This document shows positions 40,864 through 49,236 of a stretch of 64,000 bases of DNA, one piece after another. This DNA is from Sediminitomix flava. Its GTDB lineage: Bacteria > Bacteroidota > Bacteroidia > Cytophagales > Flammeovirgaceae. Every line of letters begins with the position of its first letter. Within the stretch, counting starts at the first letter, position 1. The notes beneath the pieces were generated by a model. The model was given only the letters and a program-made list of their open reading frames with translations, was not told the origin of the DNA and did not search any database. Location of the stretch: contig NZ_QGDO01000002.1 in NCBI RefSeq assembly GCF_003149185.1, forward strand, positions 868,001-932,000, given 5' to 3'. The position numbers and the translations under genes were made by a program.

Positions 40864-40906
40864 AAAAAAGTTGGTTATTCATTTTCTTAAGTAATCAATA
40901 ACCAAC
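40864..40906 (-). terminator. Rho-independent terminator of the symporter/GH130 operon
   Basis: Minus strand: GTTGGTTATT (40906-40897) and AATAACCAAC (40879-40870) form a 10-bp stem, followed by TTTTTT. Confidence 0.87.
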
Positions 40907-40925
40907 CGATAAAGTCTAAACTAGA

Positions 40926-42551
40926 TTAAATGTAGAAAAGGAATGACGCAATTGCAAAAACAGCTAATACGGCAGATTGTATTCTAAAGTTCTTATACCA
41001 AACGACACTTTTCAAAGCCTCTGTTTCTTCGTGCCACAAAGCGGTTGTCCATAGGTTTCCTTCTAGTTGCTTCCCTGTTGGTGGTTTTGTCATTATTGAA
41101 ATGATAATGGTTATCGCCATATTTGAAACCAACAAGAAAGGAACGAGCATTAAGAAATGCATATCGGCAAATGGTGTATATTTTTTAAAGAAGAAAAGTA
41201 CTATCGCAACTAGACCTCCGAAAACTAAACCACCAAAAGCACCTGCTGAATTTGTTCTTTTCCAGAATAGCCCCAAGAAGAAAATCCCTACAATTGGTGG
41301 AGCCAAATAAGATGCTATTTCCTGATAATAATCTACCAATGATCCAAACTTTCGGATATTGGGAGCCCAAAGAGCAGCCACAATCAGAATAATGGTTGAA
41401 ATAATCTGACCAACTTTTACCAACTTTTTGTTATCTGCCTTTTTATCTATTCGGGTATAAAAGTCCATTGTGATCAATGTAGAAGCCGAATTCAATGCTG
41501 CTGAAAGTGTAGACGTCAAGGCTGAAATCATAGCTGCCATAATCAATCCCATCAAACCGATAGGCATCAACTTCATGATCAGACGAGGGTAAATTTCGTT
41601 TACATCAACTAATTCAGTAGCTGCATTTCCAAAAATGCTAAGAGGCACTTCTACATCAAATAAGTCAATGAGTCTTCCGCAAAGACCTGGAATAATGAAA
41701 ATCAGAAGTGTGAAAACATAAAGGAAACCAACAAATAATACCCCTTTTCGCCCTTGATCAATTGATCTAGCTGAAAGTACACGCTGAACCATAACTTGGT
41801 TATTTCCCCAAAAATAGAAGCCGAGAACAGGTATACCGAGCAGCATTCCGAGCCAAGGCGTTGTAGCATCATCCATCGGACGAACAAGATGCAACCACAT
41901 TCCTTCACTGAAACGTTCGTGCAACACATCCCATCCGCCAACTTCTGTAATTGCTAAGTATGAAAGAATCACTGATCCAATAATCAGGATTACGGCTTGT
42001 ACTAATTCTGCATTGATGGCTGATGATAAACCACCTAAAATTGTATATGAACCAGCTACAATAGCGAGGATAAAGATAATGGTTTGTAGTTCTGCCTCAG
42101 GGTAAATCAGACGAATAATCAGAGCTCCAGAATAAAGCGCTGCTGCCGCATCAAGAAAGACATTTCCAATAATGGTGATCAATGAAAAGAATGTTCTCGA
42201 ACGTTTATCATATCTTCTTTCCAAAAACTCGGGCATGGTGTATACCCCAGATTTTATATAGAAAGGCAGGAAAAACATCGCAAAGAATATCATCACCAAA
42301 ATCGATAACCATTGGTAGTTATACACTGCCAACCCTGTTTTAAAACCTTCTGCAGATTGCCCGATCAGTGTTGTTGAAGAAACTGAGGCTGCAAAAAGTG
42401 ATAAACCAACGGCTTTCCAAGACATATTTCTACCTGCCAAGAAGTACGATTCTGAATCTTGGTTCTTTGAGTTCTTTAGTGCCCAAAAAATGACCCCGAT
42501 AACATAAACTGCAATTAATACAGTATCGAGTGTGCTTAATTGTATGTTCAT
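40926..42551 (-). CDS. SSS-family sodium:solute symporter
   Basis: About 541 residues from the Met at 42551; the reading frame extends nine residues further up but that extension spoils the N-terminus. It has 13-14 predicted membrane helices with SSS-family landmarks: SYFLAGRNMSWKAVGLSLFA near the start, MPEFLERRYDKRSRTF, and a long helix set containing GLIMAAMISALTSTLSAALN. It resembles the sugar-transporting SLC5-like branch. It should use the sodium gradient to bring a sugar across the inner membrane. With the GH130 gene 134 bases upstream on the same strand, the likely cargo is mannose or a manno-oligosaccharide, but substrate is an inference. Confidence 0.9.
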   Translation of the reverse strand: MNIQLSTLDTVLIAVYVIGVIFWALKNSKNQDSESYFLAGRNMSWKAVGLSLFAASVSSTTLIGQSAEGFKTGLAVYNYQWLSILVMIFFAMFFLPFYIKSGVYTMPEFLERRYDKRSRTFFSLITIIGNVFLDAAAALYSGALIIRLIYPEAELQTIIFILAIVAGSYTILGGLSSAINAELVQAVILIIGSVILSYLAITEVGGWDVLHERFSEGMWLHLVRPMDDATTPWLGMLLGIPVLGFYFWGNNQVMVQRVLSARSIDQGRKGVLFVGFLYVFTLLIFIIPGLCGRLIDLFDVEVPLSIFGNAATELVDVNEIYPRLIMKLMPIGLMGLIMAAMISALTSTLSAALNSASTLITMDFYTRIDKKADNKKLVKVGQIISTIILIVAALWAPNIRKFGSLVDYYQEIASYLAPPIVGIFFLGLFWKRTNSAGAFGGLVFGGLVAIVLFFFKKYTPFADMHFLMLVPFLLVSNMAITIIISIMTKPPTGKQLEGNLWTTALWHEETEALKSVVWYKNFRIQSAVLAVFAIASFLFYI

Positions 42552-42604
42552 TAGTGTTTTATTTATCAGTCCAAACAATAGCGATACAAGCCTTTTGTGC
42601 TAAC

Positions 42605-42676
42605 AAGAGCAGAACTTTTCGTGAATAAAAATTCTTTCTCAGAACTCAAAAAATAACATTCAAACGTTCTGCTCTT
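42605..42676 (-). promoter_or_regulatory. Long-range hairpin between GH130 and symporter genes
   Basis: AAGAGCAGAAC (42605-42615) pairs perfectly over 11 bp with GTTCTGCTCTT (42666-42676) across a 50-nt loop. No U-run follows, so it is not a standard terminator; it may affect processing or read-through from GH130 to the symporter. Confidence 0.4.
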
Positions 42677-42685
42677 CTAATTCCC

Positions 42686-43717
42686 TCAGTCTTGTAATGA
42701 TTCTTGTTTTGTATTTTCTTTCACAAATGCTACCAACTCATGAATGTTACAAGTAGCAACTCCACAGTATTGGTCAGAACCTCCGTAGTAAATGTATAAG
42801 GTATCATCTACGAGTACGTTCCCTGTCGGGAATACCACTCCCCATTTATAAAGACCTTCTTTTTCCCAAGCTTCTTCTGGCTCCATGATAAAGTCTTTGG
42901 TACGGTAAAGGATTTTTGAAGGGTCTTCTAAATCCAGAAGACAAGCACCTACTCGGTAACATTTATCTTCATCTACCCCATGATAGAGCATCAACCAACC
43001 TTCTTCTGTTCGAATTGGTGGTGTATTGCCGCCTACTTTTTGCTCCCACCATTCTTCACCTTTTAATAAAAGCTTTGAAGGCTCATTCCAAACCATCATG
43101 TCTTCAGAATAGCGAATCCACATAGATGCCGTTTCACAACCAAACTCATCTCCAATCCACTCTTTTGGACGATGCAACATGACATATTTTCCATTCACTT
43201 GTTCAGGGAACAAGATTACATCTCTATCATCAAGCTCTGGAGCCGTGATTCTTCCCACTCTTCTCCAATTCTTTAGGTCTTTAGATACTGCAAGTGCTGT
43301 GTTTGCTGTATTTTCTTTTAAAACTGAAGGGTGGAAATCATCCATTTCTGGAGCAACTACAGCATCATAACTGTATTTCCAATATTGCCCAGGAGCAAAA
43401 GCTCTGTATGCATAAGTCATGTAGTAAGCATCTCCAAATTTTACAACTCTAGGGTCTTCTACACAACCTGAGTCTGGTCCATCTACAGACGGCGAAAGTA
43501 CAGGTGTATCAAGAGGTCTTTCAAAATGGAAGCCATCAGTACTTTCAGCTAGACCAATATGTATTTTATGTTCTTCATCATCTCCTGCTGCTCTATATAA
43601 CATATAGAACTTACCATCTTCGTACCATGCACCAGGGTTACATACTACTAAGTTTTCCCATGCATTATTCGGGTTTGGAGACAAAATCGGGTTTCCTTCA
43701 AATTTCTTTAGCTTCAT
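42686..43717 (-). CDS. GH130 beta-mannoside phosphorylase
   Basis: About 343 residues from the Met at 43717; the 30 residues available upstream are unlike the family. It is a five-bladed beta-propeller with the GH130 landmarks EGNPILSPNPNNAWENLVV, NPGAWYEDGKFYMLYRA, and CVEDPRVVKFGDAYYMTY, the last holding the catalytic Asp. There is no signal peptide, so it is cytoplasmic. It should split beta-mannosides with phosphate to give mannose 1-phosphate. A mannobiose 2-epimerase, the partner in the mannobiose route, is not present in the window, so it may act directly on manno-oligosaccharides or on material made elsewhere. It sits upstream of the SSS symporter. Confidence 0.9.
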   Translation of the reverse strand: MKLKKFEGNPILSPNPNNAWENLVVCNPGAWYEDGKFYMLYRAAGDDEEHKIHIGLAESTDGFHFERPLDTPVLSPSVDGPDSGCVEDPRVVKFGDAYYMTYAYRAFAPGQYWKYSYDAVVAPEMDDFHPSVLKENTANTALAVSKDLKNWRRVGRITAPELDDRDVILFPEQVNGKYVMLHRPKEWIGDEFGCETASMWIRYSEDMMVWNEPSKLLLKGEEWWEQKVGGNTPPIRTEEGWLMLYHGVDEDKCYRVGACLLDLEDPSKILYRTKDFIMEPEEAWEKEGLYKWGVVFPTGNVLVDDTLYIYYGGSDQYCGVATCNIHELVAFVKENTKQESLQD

Positions 43718-44030
43718 ATTTTTTGATATTAATTGTTCGTCTGTTTTGTAAGCGTATAATCTACGAATACAAAAGTAGAGACTCGTGAAGCCAAAGCCTT
43801 GTACCATTACGCTAGAACATGATACATTTTTGAAAACATAAACTAATCATGAATTAAAGTTACTCAGAAAAGTATTTGTTGCTAATAAAACAATTGTTAA
43901 AGATTCAAGAAAGTACCATGTTTCAAGATGAATGAAGTAGTTTTTACACTTTTTATAGGCAATCTTTGATTAAACTAAAACTGATAAATTTTTAACACGA
44001 ATATTCTTTAAACAATAAAGACCTGTAGAG
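43718..44030. other. Divergent promoter region GH130 / GH-A, no gene seen
   Basis: A 313-base AT-rich spacer. A 10-bp palindrome AACAATTGTT is at 43889-43898. No coding frame other than a poor upstream extension of the GH130 gene and no clear -33/-7 pair was recognised. Confidence 0.4.
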
Positions 44031-46055
44031 ATGAGAAATTTCTTAGCTTTCTTAATGGCTAGTCTTTTTTGCATTCAATTCGCATGGGGACAAAGTAATA
44101 TCAGCACAGACCATATAATTTCTGATGATATATTGGAGGTTTTTACACCAACAACTAACCAAACTAATGTAGAACTTTTTGAAAAGTATGAAGCAGAAGT
44201 CAACTTGAAAGTAGGGTTTATCAATCCTCATGATCCTGCCCATATATCTGTTGATGCAGAAATCACTTTACCAGATGCGTCAACAATTTCCTATCCTATG
44301 TTCCATAAGGAAACCGATACAAGCAATGGACATTCTACATGGGGCTTTAGGTTTGCTCCGCGTACAGAAGGACAATATTCTTATGTTATAAAAGTGAATA
44401 AAGACGAGTTAAGTAAAAGCTCAGAAGCAATCACATTTGAAGCGACCTCAACGGAAGAAAAAGGATTCTTACACAGCACAGGAGAAAAAACGAATTTCAC
44501 ATTTGACAATGGCGATTCCTTTAGAGGTATCGGGATGAACATTGCATGGGAGGCTCGATTAAGTATTGGAGATAACCCTAAATACACTTATGATTTTTGG
44601 TTTGACCTCATGAATGAGCATAATATTAACTATGTACGTACTTGGGTAAACGCCCCTTGGAATTTACCATTAGAATGGAACGATCCAAACTTCGGCAGAT
44701 ATTCAAAACATGAAGACGTAGGTTACCATCCTGAGGGAATTGAGCGATTTGATTATATGATTGAAGAAGCTGAAAAGAATGGTATCTACTTGATGCTGGC
44801 AATGGATTATCATGGTGCACTTTGGGTAAACAACAATGATGGATGGGGAAATAACTTCTGGAATAAACATCCTTACAAAGAACTAGCAGGATGCGAAAAT
44901 CCGAATGATTTTTTCACTTTTGACGAAGCAAAGCGCCTTTACAAAAACCGTATGCGCTACATTATTTCGCGTTGGGGATACAGCACTTCGGTAGGTGCTA
45001 TTGAGTTCTTTAATGAAGTTGATAATACTATTTTTTATGCGGGGCAAAATGTCAACGAAGCTGATGTTGTAGCTTGGCATAAAGAAATGGCTGAATACCT
45101 TATTTCAATCGATTATCATGAGCATGTAATCACAACAAGTATTAGTCATAAAGAAATTAATAAGCTATTTGATATTGATGAACTAGACCTTATTCAGTCT
45201 CATATCTACGGAAACTCACAGTCAATTACCAACAATATTACTTATTACTCTGACAAATATGATAAACCTTATGCTGTTGGAGAAACAGGTGTGAGCTGGG
45301 ATGGCTCAAATAAGAATAAAGGACTATGGGAGAAAGATTTGAAATACTCAATTTGGACTTCACTTTTTGAACAAACGCCTGTATTACCCATGTCTTGGTG
45401 GTGGGAAGACTTCGAAGCTTGGGATAGTTACAATATGTTCTCTTTACTAAGAGAAGTAACCGATAATATGACTCCTAAAACAGCAAACGACTTCTTAAAA
45501 TTAAGTCTGACAAGCACCGTTTCAGGATATGAAGAAAAAGCAATTTTAGTAGATAAAAGGGATGCTCATATTTTCTTAAACAATACCTCAAACCAAAATT
45601 TCACGGACTTTGCTATTCAAGTAGCAGGTATTCCAAATGGACAATATACCGTAAAAGTATATGATGCTTACAGCTATGAATTGCTTAATGAAGAAGAAAA
45701 ATCGCCAAATTCTTCAGGAAGAATTACACTGGGTATTGACCGTTTACAAAATGGAAATGGAATATACATTGCCATTTTAAATAAGCATAGAGGTGATATC
45801 ACTGGGAATGATGATCCAAAAGAAGTCGGAATTAAATATTACCCAAACCCGACCAACAGGGTCTTAAATTTTGAGCTCGATCCTTCTATGACAGCTCCAA
45901 AAACAAAGATTCAAGTTTTTAATACCCTAGGTCATCTTGTTCTTCAATCTCCATTCAATAAGTCGATAGATATTAGCTTTTTGCCTTTAGGTTTTTACAT
46001 CTTAAGACTTTCTGATGGGGCTAAAGTAGCTTCAGGAAAATTCCTTAAAAACTAG
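44031..46055 (+). CDS. T9SS-secreted GH-A glycosidase with DUF5060-like domain
   Basis: A protein of 674 residues. Signal peptide (ends WGQS), then an N-terminal beta-sandwich of DUF5060 type (about 30-140). A TIM-barrel GH5-like catalytic domain (about 150-500) has acid/base Glu329 in EFFNEVDN and nucleophile Glu418 in AVGETGVSW. A linker is followed by a type IX secretion sorting domain (about 600-674) with YYPNPTNRVLNFEL and the final LPLGFYILRLSDG. It is therefore exported through the T9SS to the surface or medium. It is followed 37 bases later by an esterase gene in the same operon. Specificity within GH-A is uncertain; the locus suggests mannan. Confidence 0.85.
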   Translation: MRNFLAFLMASLFCIQFAWGQSNISTDHIISDDILEVFTPTTNQTNVELFEKYEAEVNLKVGFINPHDPAHISVDAEITLPDASTISYPMFHKETDTSNGHSTWGFRFAPRTEGQYSYVIKVNKDELSKSSEAITFEATSTEEKGFLHSTGEKTNFTFDNGDSFRGIGMNIAWEARLSIGDNPKYTYDFWFDLMNEHNINYVRTWVNAPWNLPLEWNDPNFGRYSKHEDVGYHPEGIERFDYMIEEAEKNGIYLMLAMDYHGALWVNNNDGWGNNFWNKHPYKELAGCENPNDFFTFDEAKRLYKNRMRYIISRWGYSTSVGAIEFFNEVDNTIFYAGQNVNEADVVAWHKEMAEYLISIDYHEHVITTSISHKEINKLFDIDELDLIQSHIYGNSQSITNNITYYSDKYDKPYAVGETGVSWDGSNKNKGLWEKDLKYSIWTSLFEQTPVLPMSWWWEDFEAWDSYNMFSLLREVTDNMTPKTANDFLKLSLTSTVSGYEEKAILVDKRDAHIFLNNTSNQNFTDFAIQVAGIPNGQYTVKVYDAYSYELLNEEEKSPNSSGRITLGIDRLQNGNGIYIAILNKHRGDITGNDDPKEVGIKYYPNPTNRVLNFELDPSMTAPKTKIQVFNTLGHLVLQSPFNKSIDISFLPLGFYILRLSDGAKVASGKFLKN

Positions 46056-46092
46056 TTTCAAGGTATCTAGACAACAATTTAAAGGTTAAAAT

Positions 46093-46992
46093 ATGAATAG
46101 ACATTTACTTCTCTTATTCCTAAGTTTTCTCTCTTTCTATTCGTTGGGATGTGACGATACATCAGAAGAAATTGACAAAACTCCAACAGATACCTTAAAT
46201 AGAAATCTTCATATTTATCTGTGTTTTGGACAGTCAAATATGGAAGGTTCAGCTCAGATTGAGCCTCAAGACCAAACCGAAGACGAACGCTTTCAAATGA
46301 TTCAGCCAATGGACTGTGACAATCTTGGAAGGTCAAAAGGAGAATGGTACACAGCTACTCCTCCTTTATCTCAATGTTATACAGGACTTTCACCTGCTGA
46401 TTATTTTGGGAAAACAATGGTCGCGAATTTACCCGATAGCATTTCAATCGTGATTATCAATGTTGCAGTTGGAGGTTGTGATATTCGTTTGTTTGACAAA
46501 GACAAATACCAAGATTATACAGAGATGTACACTGATCAAGGAACTTGGTTTAAAGATAAAGTGGATGCCTATGGCGGAGCACCTTATTATACACTGATGA
46601 GTCTAGCAAAAAATGCTCAGAAAAAAGGTGTGATAAAAGGTATTCTTTTACATCAAGGAGAAACAAATACTGGAAATCAACTTTGGCCTTCCTATGTCAA
46701 AAAAGTCTATAACGACATGCTTGAAGACCTTTCATTGGAGGCTAGTGAAGTACCTCTTCTAGCGGGAGAAGTAGTTCATGAAGATCAAGGTGGAATTTGT
46801 GCTACAATGAATGAAATCATCAATAAACTACCTGAGCAAGTTCCTACAGCTCACGTAATTCCATCAAGTGGATGTACAGTACAGGAAGATAATGTGCATT
46901 TTGACTCGGAAGGAGTCAGAGAATTAGATAAAAGATATGCGCGCAAGATGCTAAGTCTATTGGGCTACGAAATGAATACAACTAAGCTATAA
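46093..46992 (+). CDS. SASA-type carbohydrate acetyl-esterase
   Basis: A protein of 299 residues. The leader ends around LGCDD and has a possible lipobox SLGC. The SGNH-like SASA domain has Ser48 in CFGQSNMEG as nucleophile, GILLHQGETNTGN in the middle, and EDNVHFDSEGVREL at the end carrying the Asp and His of the triad. It should remove acetyl groups from polysaccharide such as acetylated mannan or xylan. It follows the T9SS glycosidase gene (37-base gap) and a strong terminator comes after. The family is clear; acetyl-mannan as substrate is inferred from the locus. Confidence 0.87.
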   Translation: MNRHLLLLFLSFLSFYSLGCDDTSEEIDKTPTDTLNRNLHIYLCFGQSNMEGSAQIEPQDQTEDERFQMIQPMDCDNLGRSKGEWYTATPPLSQCYTGLSPADYFGKTMVANLPDSISIVIINVAVGGCDIRLFDKDKYQDYTEMYTDQGTWFKDKVDAYGGAPYYTLMSLAKNAQKKGVIKGILLHQGETNTGNQLWPSYVKKVYNDMLEDLSLEASEVPLLAGEVVHEDQGGICATMNEIINKLPEQVPTAHVIPSSGCTVQEDNVHFDSEGVRELDKRYARKMLSLLGYEMNTTKL

Positions 46993-47014
46993 GTTAAATA
47001 AATAACTATATCTA

Positions 47015-47049
47015 AAAATCCATCCTTATCGTGCTTAAGGATGGATTTT
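47015..47049. terminator. Bidirectional terminator
   Basis: AAAATCCATCCTTA (47015-47028) pairs perfectly over 14 bp with TAAGGATGGATTTT (47036-47049), loop 7 nt, between convergent genes. Confidence 0.88.
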
Positions 47050-47054
47050 ATATT

Positions 47055-47852
47055 TTAATCTAAAACTTCTGAGGAATTCTCTTCTTTATATTTCCATAAG
47101 TGTATCACATTTTTCATTTTCTCTGAAAGCTCCTGTAACTCACTTTCTCGATTGGTGCTTGGCCACCACATATGAATTGTATCTAAAGCTTCTTGAAATT
47201 CACGTCTCAAAACATGAAACTCAATAATTAATGCATCAAGCAATGGATGTACAAAAGGAGGATAGCACGTTTTCGTGAACTCTAATAGATAGGCTAAGTT
47301 TTCAAAACTAGCTGCAAAGGTTGATAAAACATGGATACAATCAACTTTAGATTTATAAAAATAGATTGGATAATAATTTTCTAAATCTTCAATCAGTTCA
47401 TCCATATAATTCATCATGACATCATGGTCACATGTCATCAAACCTCTTCCATTCGTCATATTGACACTGCTGCCCTCATAAACCGAATCTCTAAAAGTTA
47501 TTTTATAATGCAGCCTATTTGTCATTTCATCATAATGAAATTCGTTATTGATCAGCTCTTGTTCATTACCAAAGTATACATTCGGACCATCAATACTTAC
47601 TTCACTTGCAAACTGTAATGGATTAGGAGCTGAAAACCCACTGATCTCTTGGCGTTCAATACCAGTAAATATTCCTTCAATAGTCCCTTCATTAATTCTA
47701 GATAATTCAACTGCTCCTACATAAGGGTTAAGCAAATAAAATCCTTGAAGAGGGTAAGTATAAACAACCTCTTCATTTTTATTTTTCGAACAGTTTGACA
47801 AAAAGACTAATGAAAGTAAGCCAAAGAGTACTTTGGAATAAATGTTCATCAT
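47055..47852 (-). CDS. Uncharacterised lipoprotein within the mannan locus
   Basis: A protein of 265 residues with a lipoprotein leader (lipobox FLSNC). The first half is beta-rich (about 30-135), the second helical and acidic with cysteines in TCDHD, VDCIHV and KTCYPPF. No family was recognised. It stands between a terminator and the CE2 esterase gene, with a 141-base gap to the latter, on the minus strand. Its location and lipid anchor hint at a surface accessory role in mannan use, but nothing in the sequence shows a binding or catalytic site. Confidence 0.65.
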   Translation of the reverse strand: MMNIYSKVLFGLLSLVFLSNCSKNKNEEVVYTYPLQGFYLLNPYVGAVELSRINEGTIEGIFTGIERQEISGFSAPNPLQFASEVSIDGPNVYFGNEQELINNEFHYDEMTNRLHYKITFRDSVYEGSSVNMTNGRGLMTCDHDVMMNYMDELIEDLENYYPIYFYKSKVDCIHVLSTFAASFENLAYLLEFTKTCYPPFVHPLLDALIIEFHVLRREFQEALDTIHMWWPSTNRESELQELSEKMKNVIHLWKYKEENSSEVLD

Positions 47853-47993
47853 GATAGTTTAGGTAAGGAATAATTTTGCTTGAAAATACGAAGTGAAATT
47901 ATTCCTTATAGTTAGTATCTTTTAATGTTAAGAACTGATATCTCAACATTCCTAAACATTAGGACTTCTATGCATTAGTCAACTTTCAAAGAC

Positions 47994-49127
47994 TTAACTA
48001 ACCTTCCAATTCATCAAATTCGCAAGATAGTTCGCTAGCTCTTTTCCATTTAAATCTTGTTGGGCTGCCGAAGGATGCCAACTTGCGCCGTAACCTAACT
48101 CACCACAAGGACTGAATTCGAAATAATGAACATGATTATCTCCTTCTTCCTTTTTAGTTTCCAGAATACCCTCTAAAGTACCTTCCAAAATACTTCTTCG
48201 GAAATCAACTAAAAGTGGGCTTAGTGTGCACACAATTGGTAGTTCATTTCCATACTTTGAGCGTAGAGTATCTATCAACTCAAGATATGCTTCCGAAAAT
48301 TCGACAGGATTAAAACCATTTCCATCCCAAAGATCATTTGTACCTAAAGCTATGACCAATACATCTGGTGTGAATTTCTTAAAATCCCATGCCGCAATAC
48401 TATCTGCATGAAAAGCTTTAGAACCATCATAGGGCATAGTGAATGGGTAAAGCTGTGGCATAGGAATCCCATTGTTACCGTAGTTTCTATACACGCCAAT
48501 CCCAGAAAAAGCATTGGTCTGAAAATCTGCGCCTAAACTTCGAGCAGCAATAGAAGCATAAGCCATATAACTATTTTCTGTTTCGGGCAAAAAAGGTGCA
48601 TCTGCATCCAAAGTTTCTACTCCATATCCACAAGTGATAGAGTTTCCGATAAATTCAATTTTGTGTGCCTTTGGACTAACTGATTGCAGTTTTTTTCCTT
48701 CATCAATTGTGAAACCTTTCAACACACAATATCCACAATTTGACTCTGTAATTTTGATGAGCTCCAATTCATGAAGTTTATCTTCAAGACTATCAGCTAA
48801 AACATATTCTTCCTGTTGTGGATAAACCGCAATTTTAAACGGTTCTTTATCGTCAATTCTGACTAAAAAGTGGTTATCTCCATCTAATCCCGTGAATTGC
48901 TGAAGGTGCATTTTGATAGAACTTCCTTCAAATGCGGTTCTGAAAGTGACATTTGGGTAGGAAAACATCAGTCCTTCGGAAGTTTCTTGCGTTCTTCCTA
49001 TTTCTGAAATATTAGGGTGTTTAGCTGAAAAATAAGGTCCTTCTTCTACAGTAGGCTTCATACACGAATTCATAGCGGTCATTCCTATTAGGGTGAAACT
49101 TGCTACAAAAGTAATGATTCTTTTCAT
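47994..49127 (-). CDS. CE2-type acetyl-esterase (SGNH fold)
   Basis: A protein of 377 residues. The leader has a Cys at NSC and a following Met-rich region, then an N-terminal jelly roll (about 30-150). The SGNH domain (about 155-377) shows EFIGNSITCGYGVE (Ser nucleophile), VLVIALGTNDLWDG (Asn) and SWHPSAAQQ (His). The order beta-sandwich then esterase is that of family CE2, which deacetylates xylan, mannan or cello-oligosaccharides. It lies downstream of the mannanase gene on the minus strand, with a hairpin between. Together with the SASA enzyme it suggests that the substrate is acetylated. Confidence 0.87.
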   Translation of the reverse strand: MKRIITFVASFTLIGMTAMNSCMKPTVEEGPYFSAKHPNISEIGRTQETSEGLMFSYPNVTFRTAFEGSSIKMHLQQFTGLDGDNHFLVRIDDKEPFKIAVYPQQEEYVLADSLEDKLHELELIKITESNCGYCVLKGFTIDEGKKLQSVSPKAHKIEFIGNSITCGYGVETLDADAPFLPETENSYMAYASIAARSLGADFQTNAFSGIGVYRNYGNNGIPMPQLYPFTMPYDGSKAFHADSIAAWDFKKFTPDVLVIALGTNDLWDGNGFNPVEFSEAYLELIDTLRSKYGNELPIVCTLSPLLVDFRRSILEGTLEGILETKKEEGDNHVHYFEFSPCGELGYGASWHPSAAQQDLNGKELANYLANLMNWKVS

Positions 49128-49152
49128 GGTATTAAGTTAAAGATTATAGCAC

Positions 49153-49204
49153 AAAACCTGTTTAGCTCAACGAATTTTATCTTGATGATCTAAACAGGTT
49201 TTTT
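49153..49204 (-). terminator. Hairpin between mannanase and CE2 genes
   Basis: AAAACCTGTTTAG (49153-49165) pairs over 13 bp with CTAAACAGGTTTT (49192-49204) around a 26-nt loop. On the minus strand only a short TTTT follows, so it may be a partial terminator. Confidence 0.55.
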
Positions 49205-49236
49205 CAGAAAAAATCAGTACGAAATGTCAAATGAAG

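Noticed and set aside
42605-42676. Terminator after GH130
   Set aside because: The stem is perfect, but the loop is 50 nt and no U-run follows, so it was listed as a regulatory hairpin only.
43718-43807. N-terminal extension of GH130
   Set aside because: The extra 30 residues have no match with the family, and the DNA looks like a promoter region; ATG at 43717 starts the conserved block.
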